Positions 1 to 5,398 of a stretch of 13,383 bases of DNA are shown piece by piece (positions within the stretch are counted from its first letter, which is position 1; each line of letters opens with the position of its first letter). Position numbers and translations under genes: made by a program. Source of the stretch: Pseudomonadota bacterium (GTDB lineage Bacteria > Chloroflexota > UBA6077 > JAJPHF01); the NCBI GenBank assembly GCA_021325365.1, contig JAJPHF010000002.1:1-13383 (forward strand), written 5' to 3'. Below the pieces are notes generated by a model, which searched no databases, was not told where the DNA came from, and saw only the letters and a program-made list of their open reading frames with translations.

Positions 1-106
1 CGGTCACCTCGTACTCGCTGGCGCGGACCGGGCGGCGGATCGTGACCACCTGGTCGGGAAACTCCGCGCTGATCCGGCTGATGAACCCCGACAAGTCCTT
101 CGGCAT
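1..106 (-). CDS. UbiD family decarboxylase, N-terminal fragment cut by window edge
   Basis: The first 35 codons of a gene reading leftward off the window. It starts ATG at 106-104 after an AGGGAG Shine-Dalgarno about 6 bases upstream. The product begins MPKDLSGFISRISAEF and continues PDQVVTIRRPVRASEYEVT. It aligns without gaps to the start of the complete UbiD protein at 2451-3881 (shared pattern: F at residue 8, then PDQ-V, R-V, -VT), which is the main evidence for the family. UbiD enzymes use prenylated FMN for reversible decarboxylation of aromatic or alpha,beta-unsaturated acids. The active site is outside the window, so activity cannot be judged. It has its own promoter (142-170) and lies 111 bases downstream of a zinc-ribbon gene on the same strand. 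Only the N-terminal region is visible, but the match is specific. Confidence 0.82.
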   Translation of the reverse strand, partial: MPKDLSGFISRISAEFPDQVVTIRRPVRASEYEVT

Positions 107-141
107 CGGTACTCCCTTGACAGAAACTGCAACTGGCGCGG

Positions 142-170
142 ATTGTGGCGCAGGCGGGGGGCGTCGTCAA
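142..170 (-). promoter_or_regulatory. Sigma70-type promoter for the partial UbiD gene
   Basis: On the minus strand there is a -35 TTGACG (170-165), a 17-base spacer and a -10 CACAAT (147-142). The predicted start of transcription, near 135, leaves a leader of about 30 bases before the ATG at 106. Spacing is ideal and the -35 matches consensus at five of six positions. The promoter lies between the zinc-ribbon stop codon and the UbiD start, so UbiD can be expressed independently of the zinc-ribbon gene. Confidence 0.62.
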
Positions 171-217
171 GCGTCGGGCAGCCGCACGCCGGCTCCGCCG
201 CCCCCGCACGGCCGGCG

Positions 218-367
218 CTACTCGACGATCTCGGGGCTGTCGTCCTGCGCGAAGCGGTGCTGGCAGTATGGGCAGTGCAGCTGCCAGGCGGTGTGCCGCA
301 GGTCGTTGTAGTGGCAATAGAAGCGGCCGCGGCACTTGGGGCAAGTCACCCAGAAGATGCGCGCCAT
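218..367 (-). CDS. Small zinc-ribbon protein (49 aa) upstream of UbiD
   Basis: The start is ATG at 367-365 and the stop is TAG at 220-218. The 49-residue product begins MARIFWVTCPKCRGRFYCHY and contains CPKC (C9, C12) and CPYC (C32, C35), a classic four-cysteine zinc ribbon, with an extra C18-H19 pair between the knuckles. The tail is acidic (QDDSPEIVE). It has no signal peptide, so it should be cytosolic. Small zinc-finger subunits are known in the non-oxidative hydroxyarylic acid decarboxylases (subunit D beside UbiD-like subunit C and UbiX-like subunit B). The position just upstream of a UbiD gene on the same strand suggests an analogous accessory role, but this is inference and the protein is shorter than typical subunit D. 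A short GAGG lies upstream of the ATG. Downstream, a GC inverted repeat (187-193/211-217) has no T-run. Coding is supported by the conserved-looking motif pair rather than by length. Confidence 0.78.
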   Translation of the reverse strand: MARIFWVTCPKCRGRFYCHYNDLRHTAWQLHCPYCQHRFAQDDSPEIVE

Positions 368-457
368 CGGCAGGCCTCGCGCGTGAGCTCAACGGGTCCG
401 AGAGGTGGCGTGAGGGCACGATGCCGTTCAGCCGGCGGTCATGCGACGCTCGCTTGC

Positions 458-485
458 AGTGTAGCATAGCGGGCGGACGCGTAAA
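458..485 (-). promoter_or_regulatory. Possible promoter for the zinc-ribbon gene
   Basis: On the minus strand there is TTTACG (485-480), a 16-base spacer and TACACT (463-458), about 90 bases before the ATG at 367. The -35 hexamer is embedded in the T-run that closes the terminator at 485-516, so the end of one unit and the start of the next are tightly packed. The match is moderate. Confidence 0.42.
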
Positions 486-516
486 GACGCGCTCGCCAAA
501 CCTGGCGAGCGCGTCT
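480..516 (-). terminator. Intrinsic terminator after the small secreted protein gene
   Basis: A perfect 14-base-pair inverted repeat (485-498 with 503-516) closes a 4-base loop and is followed on the minus strand by TTT. It lies 30 bases past the stop codon of the secreted-protein gene at 547. Stem quality makes termination likely, though the T-run is short (TTTACG). The symmetric stem could also act on plus-strand transcripts, but no plus-strand gene is near. Confidence 0.72.
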
Positions 517-546
517 GTGTCGCGGGTCCGAGAGCCAGGGAGGAGC

Positions 547-828
547 CTACTCCTCGCCGGCCGGCTGGCTGTCGGCCTGCGGGCCGGCCTGCGAGGCCGA
601 GCCGGTGGCCGCCTGCGCGGCGGCCGGCGGCAGCTGCGCCTGGCCGGCGATCTGCATCGCTGGGCGCGGGTCGCTCGGGTCCGGGGCCTGGTTGAAGTGG
701 CTCTCGCCGCACGCGCCGTTGGTAATCCAGGTCGCGCAGGTCTGCGTCTGCGCCTGAGCCTGGCCGCTGAAGCCCGCGCCGAGCAGCGCCGCCGCGGCAA
801 TCGTCCCAATCGCCAACCGTCGTATCAT
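547..828 (-). CDS. Small secreted protein of unknown function (93 aa)
   Basis: The start chosen is ATG at 828-826, with GGAGG about 10 bases upstream. A longer reading to 954 would add a non-signal-like leader and is rejected. The first residues MIRRLAIGTIAAAALLGAG form a positively charged tip plus a hydrophobic core, followed by a likely signal-peptidase I site after AQA near residue 26. The mature part of about 67 residues starts near QTQTCATWITNGACGESHF, with two cysteines 9 residues apart that could form a disulfide. It ends in a low-complexity Ala/Gln/Ser/Pro tail with a GEE terminus. I do not recognise a family. It appears to be a single-gene unit with its own extended -10 and terminator. 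Export is well supported; function is unknown. Confidence 0.6.
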   Translation of the reverse strand: MIRRLAIGTIAAAALLGAGFSGQAQAQTQTCATWITNGACGESHFNQAPDPSDPRPAMQIAGQAQLPPAAAQAATGSASQAGPQADSQPAGEE

Positions 829-899
829 CAGGGTCAATCCTCCGTCGAAATTAGCGGCCGAAGCTGCCGCGCTGGCTCGCCAGCAGTGACCGGCGGCCG

Positions 900-917
900 G
901 TGCAGGCCCGCCTGCAC
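900..917 (-). other. Short hairpin at the predicted 5' end of the secreted-protein mRNA
   Basis: Seven-base-pair inverted repeat (900-906 with 911-917, loop 907-910). If the extended -10 at 926-934 is used, transcription would begin at about 919, putting this stem at the very 5' end of the message, where it could slow decay. It could also be chance in GC-rich DNA. Confidence 0.35.
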
Positions 918-925
918 TAGCGCCA

Positions 926-934
926 AGGATAACA
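926..934 (-). promoter_or_regulatory. Extended -10 promoter candidate for the secreted-protein gene
   Basis: Minus strand TGTTATCCT, i.e. TG-N followed by TATCCT (4 of 6 to consensus). No convincing -35 is seen 16-18 bases upstream, which is tolerable for extended -10 promoters. It is located about 100 bases before the ATG at 828. Confidence 0.35.
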
Positions 935-983
935 GCGCGCGTTAAGACCACCATAAGAAAAGGCGGGCCTGGGAGCAGGAAAC

Positions 984-1002
984 TGTGGAGAGATTGTGGA
1001 GA
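984..1002. repeat. Tandem 8-base repeat TGTGGAGA, 11-base period
   Basis: Two copies of TGTGGAGA at 984-991 and 995-1002, one helical turn apart. They lie between the metalloprotease stop (1030) and the promoter of the secreted-protein gene. The spacing would suit a dimeric regulator, but two 8-base copies are weak evidence. The rest of 829-1029 contains no gene. Confidence 0.4.
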
Positions 1003-1029
1003 TACGGCGCGGGCGCGCTGGCGCTACGT

Positions 1030-2316
1030 CTACGGGCCAGCCGGGGCGTCGCCAGCCGGCGTGACGCGGAACGACAGGCGCGCCGAGGTGCCGTGGTCGC
1101 CCTGGACGGTCACCCACCACGTCGCTGGCTCCGAGTCGGGGCGCGTTTGGAAGGTCCAGTAGGCGCTGCCGACCGGGCCGGCGACGGCCGGCGGGCCGGA
1201 GTCGCGGGCCGGGTGGCCGTCCTCCCGGACGAATTCCCGGCTGAGCACCTCGTGGGGCGGCACGCCGACCGCCGCGAACTGGAACCGCGTCCCGGGCGGC
1301 CCGGCCGGGGCGAAGACGTGGATGCCGACCGGAAAGCGGGGCAGGAGGTCGGCGCGCAGCGCCGCGTCAATGCTCGCGTCGAGCGCGGTGACGCGGATTC
1401 CGGTCACGTCGTCGAGCGCGGCGGCGAACGGCTTGTCGCTGGCCACCGCCGCGAGCACCCGGCCGGCCGCGCCGGGCCCGCCGCGCTCCAGCAGCCAATC
1501 GACCGTCAGTAGCGCCTCCGCATAGATGAGCCGATCCTGCCCCGCGGCCGCGGCGTCGTTCCACTGGACCGGCGTGGCCAGCGCGCTCGGCGGATAGGCG
1601 ACGTTGTGGTGAAGCGCCGAGGCGACGACCGCCGCGCGCCGCCAGAGCCGCTCGGCTGCCGCATCGGCGTCGACACTGGCCATCACCCGCTGTGCGACGC
1701 GCTCGGCCAGCCCCTCGCTGAACCAGCGGGGAACCGTGCGGTTCCCAATGGCGTCGCGTTCGGCCAGGTGGACCAGCTCGTGCGCGACGAGCCGCGCCGC
1801 CTGGGCCGCGGACGCGATGGCGCCCGCGTTCACGTAAACGCCGCGGGGCGGGCCGGCCGCGTACGAGCGACCGCCCTCGAACCCGTGGATGGCGCTGAGC
1901 GGCAGGCCGGTTAGCTCGCTCGTCAGGTGGCGAAACGCGTCGCCGTCGGCGAACAGGTAGAGCGCCAGCGGGTCGCCCGGCGCGGCCAGCCCGGCGGCCG
2001 GGAGCGCGGCGACCGTCGCGTCCCAGGCGCGCACGGCCCACTCGATCTGCTGGTCCGGCACGCCGGCCTGTGACCAGACCAGGCGGCCGCGGATTCGCTG
2101 GTCGCGCAGGCGCAGGCTGGCAGGGTCGGCGGTCGGCGCGACGCGGTCTGCCTCGTCCGCCTGCGTCAGTGGGCCTGCCAGCAGGTCCAGCGCCACGGCC
2201 GGGGCGGTCGCCTGCGACGCGGGCGGCAGCAGCAGGAGCGCCGCTAGCAGCGCCGCCCACAGCGCGCGCCCGCCCAGGCCTCGGCCGCTGGCTGGAGGGC
2301 GCATGGATAACCGCAC
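1030..2316 (-). CDS. Secreted peptidase MA-like zinc metalloprotease
   Basis: The start is GTG at 2316, favoured by GAGGGAG 4 bases upstream; an ATG four codons in lacks good SD spacing. A signal peptide occupies about residues 1-36 (hydrophobic core ALWAALLAALLLLPP). The zinc site is VAHELVH: H179, E180 and H183, with the third ligand most likely E201 in WFSEGLAE. This HExxH plus downstream SEGxAE arrangement is typical of the gluzincin 'peptidase MA-like' family (compare PF13485). Residues about 70-130 resemble the family's N-terminal lobe, and 330-428 look like a beta-rich C-terminal domain of unknown role, with motifs GIHVFAPAGPPG and SAYWTFQT. It should act outside the membrane on unknown protein substrates. 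It has its own promoter candidate at 2359-2387 and lies 134 bases after the UbiD stop, so it may also receive read-through. All catalytic residues are present; there is no sign of truncation. Confidence 0.85.
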   Translation of the reverse strand: MRLSMRPPASGRGLGGRALWAALLAALLLLPPASQATAPAVALDLLAGPLTQADEADRVAPTADPASLRLRDQRIRGRLVWSQAGVPDQQIEWAVRAWDATVAALPAAGLAAPGDPLALYLFADGDAFRHLTSELTGLPLSAIHGFEGGRSYAAGPPRGVYVNAGAIASAAQAARLVAHELVHLAERDAIGNRTVPRWFSEGLAERVAQRVMASVDADAAAERLWRRAAVVASALHHNVAYPPSALATPVQWNDAAAAGQDRLIYAEALLTVDWLLERGGPGAAGRVLAAVASDKPFAAALDDVTGIRVTALDASIDAALRADLLPRFPVGIHVFAPAGPPGTRFQFAAVGVPPHEVLSREFVREDGHPARDSGPPAVAGPVGSAYWTFQTRPDSEPATWWVTVQGDHGTSARLSFRVTPAGDAPAGP

Positions 2317-2358
2317 GGCGCTCCCTCGCGTGGGTCACGTGGATGGACGGGGTGCCCC

Positions 2359-2387
2359 ATCTTCGCGCATTTGCCCGCGAGATGCAA
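2359..2387 (-). promoter_or_regulatory. Promoter candidate for the metalloprotease gene
   Basis: Minus strand TTGCAT (2387-2382), a 17-base spacer and GAAGAT (2364-2359), about 43 bases before the GTG start at 2316. The -10 lacks the first T but retains AxxAT-like features. It lies in the 134-base gap after the UbiD stop codon. A 9-bp inverted repeat (2419-2427 with 2454-2462) spans the UbiD stop and may be a weak terminator without a T-run. Confidence 0.42.
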
Positions 2388-2450
2388 GGGGGGCCTGACC
2401 GTTTTCGCCGTCGGCACGGCCGGGCGCGTTAGCTCGGCGGCCGGCGTAGC

Positions 2451-3881
2451 CTAGCGCCCGGCGGCCTCGGCGGGGAGCGACTGGGGCGCGAGGTAGGCGT
2501 CGAGGTCGATGCGCTCCAGCGCGGCCGCGGGCACGCGCACGCGCTCCTCGTACGGCCGGCTCACCGGCTTCGTGGCGTCGATGATCATCTTGGCGCTCAT
2601 CACGTCGTCTTCTTGCGACGGGTCGAGCGTGTTGCCCTTGCAGTTGCGGATCACGTCCACGTCGCGGTCGGCCTGGACGCGCGTGGCGATGGCCCACAGA
2701 ACTTGCTCTTCGTCATACGGATCGATGTCCGCGTCCACCACGACGACATGCTTGACGAAGTCGCACTCGCCCAGGGCGATGAGCGCCGCCTGCTTGCTCT
2801 CGCCGTCCACGCGCTTGTCGAGGCTGATGTAGCAGTGGTAGCGACCGGTCGCCGAGATGGGCAGGTGGACGCCGCGCACGCCGGGGACCACGCCCTTGAT
2901 GCGGTTGTAGATGCTGCCCTCCTTGGGGAAGCTCCCCATCGTCCACACGTCGCGGTGGCCGACGAAGATATCCTGGAAGATCGCGTCGTGCCGGCCGCTG
3001 ATCGCCTTCACGTCGATCACCCAGCGGACGCGCTGCGGGCCGTAGTACCCGGTGAATTCGCCGAACGGCCCCTCCACCTCGCGCACCCCGGCCGGCACCT
3101 CGCCCTCGATGACCAGCTCGGCGTCGGCGGGCACCATGAAGCGGTCGCCCCACGTCTCCGATGGCACCAGGCGCAGCGGCTCGTCCATGAGCGAGCCGAC
3201 CACGCCGTAGTCGTCGCGGCCATAGGGGGAGACGTTGAGCGCGCCGAGATAGAACGCCGGATGGTGGCTGACGACCAGCACGCACGGCGTCGGCTCGCCC
3301 TGGCGCTCGTGCTTGCGAGCGATCTGCCAGTTGTGGCGCGGCGACATGTGCAGGCCGAGGCGCCGCGGCGCCTTGTACATCGTCCGCAAGAACGCCACGT
3401 TGTAGGCGCCGCTCTCTGGGTCGCGCATGGCGACGGCCATGTCGATGTAGGGGGCGGGGTCCATCTCGTGGTGCCACACGAGCGGGAGCTGCCGCAGGTC
3501 GGCGGCCTCGCCCGTCTGCACCCACTCCTTCACCGGCGCCTCCGACGGTCCCACCACCACGGGCGGCACGGAGCGCTCCTCGCGGCGGGCGTACTCCAGG
3601 CTCAGGCCCAGCATCGCGTCGCTCGGGTCCAGGCCGAGCGCGATGGCGCAGCGTTCGCGGGTGGCGTAGACGTTCGAGATCAACGGAAAGCGGGCGACGG
3701 CGCCATGGAGGTTGCGGGGCTGCTCGAACCACACCAGCGGGTAACGGCCGCGGTTCTCCAGGTGCTGGAGGATCGCCGTCACGTCGAAGTTGGCCGGCTC
3801 CACCGCGCGCGCCACGCGCACCAGCTGGTCGGGGTAGCGCTCGTCCAGCAGCGTGAGAAACTCGCGCAACGCGCGCGCCAA
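2451..3881 (-). CDS. UbiD family prenyl-FMN-dependent decarboxylase
   Basis: 476 residues, normal UbiD length. I place the start at TTG 3881-3879, because a perfect AAGGAGG (3893-3887) sits 5 bases upstream and the resulting N-terminus (ARALREFLTLLDERYPDQLV) aligns residue for residue with the other UbiD at 1-106. A longer reading to 3923 has no such site. Recognisable family features (numbering from this TTG) include YNVAFLR (N161, R166) and GLHMSPRHN (H178), in the prenyl-FMN/metal-binding region, and EVEGPFGEFTGYYG (E270, E275). The last carries the acidic pair expected to take part in proton transfer. C-terminal VVDADIDPYDEEQVLWAIATR and IIDATKP are also characteristic. The reaction is reversible (de)carboxylation of an aromatic or unsaturated acid; the substrate is unknown. 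It is 64 bases downstream of an MFS exporter on the same strand, probably co-transcribed. A UbiX enzyme for cofactor synthesis must be encoded elsewhere. Confidence 0.93.
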   Translation of the reverse strand: MARALREFLTLLDERYPDQLVRVARAVEPANFDVTAILQHLENRGRYPLVWFEQPRNLHGAVARFPLISNVYATRERCAIALGLDPSDAMLGLSLEYARREERSVPPVVVGPSEAPVKEWVQTGEAADLRQLPLVWHHEMDPAPYIDMAVAMRDPESGAYNVAFLRTMYKAPRRLGLHMSPRHNWQIARKHERQGEPTPCVLVVSHHPAFYLGALNVSPYGRDDYGVVGSLMDEPLRLVPSETWGDRFMVPADAELVIEGEVPAGVREVEGPFGEFTGYYGPQRVRWVIDVKAISGRHDAIFQDIFVGHRDVWTMGSFPKEGSIYNRIKGVVPGVRGVHLPISATGRYHCYISLDKRVDGESKQAALIALGECDFVKHVVVVDADIDPYDEEQVLWAIATRVQADRDVDVIRNCKGNTLDPSQEDDVMSAKMIIDATKPVSRPYEERVRVPAAALERIDLDAYLAPQSLPAEAAGR

Positions 3882-3945
3882 GGGAACCTCCTTCGTCGGC
3901 CAGCCGGGGCAAGGGGCCTGCAAGGCGCCTTGGCTGCCGGCCCTC

Positions 3946-5178
3946 TCAATCGAGCGTGCGTAGAGTGGGCAGCGCGGCGACGAGCGCCAGGACCACGGCG
4001 ACGATCAGCCCGGCCAGGGCGCCGACGGCCGCGTGCGCCCCGAGCGCGGTGGCCAGCGCGCCCAGCAGCAGCCCACTGACGGCCCGCGGCCCAAACACCG
4101 CGGCCGCGTACACTCCCATGATACGGCCGCGCAGGTCGTCCGGCGAGAGCGCCTGCACGAGCGTCTGCGTGAGCGCGTTGGCGATGATGCTAGCCGCGCC
4201 CACGAGCAGCAGCACGACGAGCGCGAGCCAGAACCACGGGAGCAGGGCGAATAGCACGAGCAGCGCCGCCCACGCGAGCGTGGCCAGGCAGACCGCCCGC
4301 CCGCGGCCCCCGACCCGGCCGGCGTAGCCGAGCACGATCGCGCCGGTGATCGCGCCGATCCCGTTGGCCGACAGCAGCAGGCCGAAGCCGCGCTCGCCCG
4401 AGCCAAGCTCCTCGGCCAGCGCCGGCATCAGCGCCTGGTAGCCGAAGCCCAGCAGCCCGCCCGGGATGGCCGCCAGCAGCGTTAGCCCGAGGATCGCCCG
4501 ATGGCGGCGCACGAAGCGCACGCCCTCGACAATGCCGCGCCAGTTTGTCGCGCGCGGGACCGGCTGCGCCGTGCGGACCGGGTGCAGCGCGAATAGCGCC
4601 ACCGTCAGGGGCGCGTAGAACACGAGGTTCGCCAGCAGGCCACCGCCCGCGCCGAAGGTCGTCAGCAGCCAGGTCCCGATCATCGGCCCGAGAAACTGGG
4701 ACACGTAGCGACTGCTCGCCGCCAGGCTGAGCGCGTTCGGCAGGCTGTCCTTGCCGACCAGATCGTAGACCAGCACCTGGCTGCTCGGCATCTGGATCAC
4801 GCCGGCGAAGCCGTGGAGCAGCAGCAGCACGATCATGTGCCAGAGCTGCAGCTGTCCGGTCACCGCCAGCAGCCCCAGCGCTCCCGAGCAGATGACCAGG
4901 CACGCCTGGTTCGCCTGCAGCAGATAGCGGTTGTCGAAGCGGTCCGCCCACGCCCCCGCGTGCAGCGAGAAGAGGAGGAACGGAAACCAGTGCGCGAACA
5001 CCGCGTAGCCCAGCCAGAACGGCGAATGGGTCAGCCCCCACAGCAGCCAGTAGCCGATCACGTGCTCGATGTTGTCGCCCAGCATGGCGACGGTAGAGGT
5101 CACCCAGTAGAGCCGAAAGGCGGGCGCATACAGGGCTGGGAAGCGCACGGCAGCGGCGGGCGCGGGCGCTCGCGACAC
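3946..5178 (-). CDS. MFS transporter, 12-helix exporter type (MFS_3/EntS-like)
   Basis: 410 residues from GTG 5178, with GGAGG a few bases upstream. Alternating hydrophobic stretches fit 12 membrane helices. The cytoplasmic loop 2-3 signature of the major facilitator superfamily is seen as GAWADRFDNR (residues 75-84, G-x-x-x-D-R-x-x-R), with a degenerate copy GYAGRVGGRGR in the second half. The tone of helix 4-5 (SQVLVYDLVGKDSLPNALSL) and the motif SPDDLRGRIMGVY resemble the MFS_3 group (PF05977), which includes the enterobactin exporter EntS. The protein is therefore likely a proton-driven efflux pump; the cargo is unknown. It is the first gene of a probable operon with the UbiD decarboxylase, behind a strong promoter. 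This suggests export of a substrate or product of the decarboxylation. A general drug exporter is the alternative. Confidence 0.88.
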   Translation of the reverse strand: MSRAPAPAAAVRFPALYAPAFRLYWVTSTVAMLGDNIEHVIGYWLLWGLTHSPFWLGYAVFAHWFPFLLFSLHAGAWADRFDNRYLLQANQACLVICSGALGLLAVTGQLQLWHMIVLLLLHGFAGVIQMPSSQVLVYDLVGKDSLPNALSLAASSRYVSQFLGPMIGTWLLTTFGAGGGLLANLVFYAPLTVALFALHPVRTAQPVPRATNWRGIVEGVRFVRRHRAILGLTLLAAIPGGLLGFGYQALMPALAEELGSGERGFGLLLSANGIGAITGAIVLGYAGRVGGRGRAVCLATLAWAALLVLFALLPWFWLALVVLLLVGAASIIANALTQTLVQALSPDDLRGRIMGVYAAAVFGPRAVSGLLLGALATALGAHAAVGALAGLIVAVVLALVAALPTLRTLD

Positions 5179-5222
5179 GACTCCTCCGAAGGGGGGACGA
5201 CGGCCCGGGGGCGGCCGCGCAA

Positions 5223-5251
5223 ATTGTAGCAGCCGGCGTCATGGCCGACAA
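5223..5251 (-). promoter_or_regulatory. Sigma70-type promoter for the MFS-UbiD operon
   Basis: Minus strand TTGTCG (5251-5246), a 17-base spacer and TACAAT (5228-5223). The leader to the GTG at 5178 is about 39 bases. The -10 differs from consensus at one position. It shares the intergenic region with the plus-strand promoter at 5341-5370, giving a divergent pair about 90 bases apart, which leaves room for a common regulator. Confidence 0.7.
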
Positions 5252-5340
5252 CGCCAGCTCCGTCGCGTCCCGCTGGCGCTCCTGGCCGGCGGGCCGAAGG
5301 CGCGGCCGGCAGTGCGCCGCACGGCGCGCCGCCTGCCCGC

Positions 5341-5370
5341 TTGTTCGTCGGCGCGGGCCGTTCGTACAAT
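5341..5370 (+). promoter_or_regulatory. Sigma70-type promoter for the LVIVD-lipoprotein operon
   Basis: TTGTTC (5341-5346), an 18-base spacer and TACAAT (5365-5370), then a short leader to the ATG at 5399. Its -10 is identical to that of the divergent MFS promoter. The intergenic region 5179-5398 holds no gene; the rest of it is GC-rich with no clear operator palindrome. Confidence 0.62.
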
Positions 5371-5398
5371 GGGCCATTCTCACCGACGGAGGCGGCCG

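Noticed and set aside
145..945. 266-codon open frame on the plus strand over the zinc ribbon, terminator and secreted-protein gene
   Set aside because: Runs through a terminator hairpin and against two better-supported genes; composition Arg/Gly/Ala only.
2419..2462. 9-bp inverted repeat spanning the UbiD stop codon
   Set aside because: Large 26-base loop and no T-run; repeats of this size are expected in such GC-rich DNA, so not called a terminator.
2613..4079. 488-codon open frame on the plus strand
   Set aside because: Antisense to the UbiD gene, rich in His/Arg/Val from the GC-rich complement, with no domain and no SD site.
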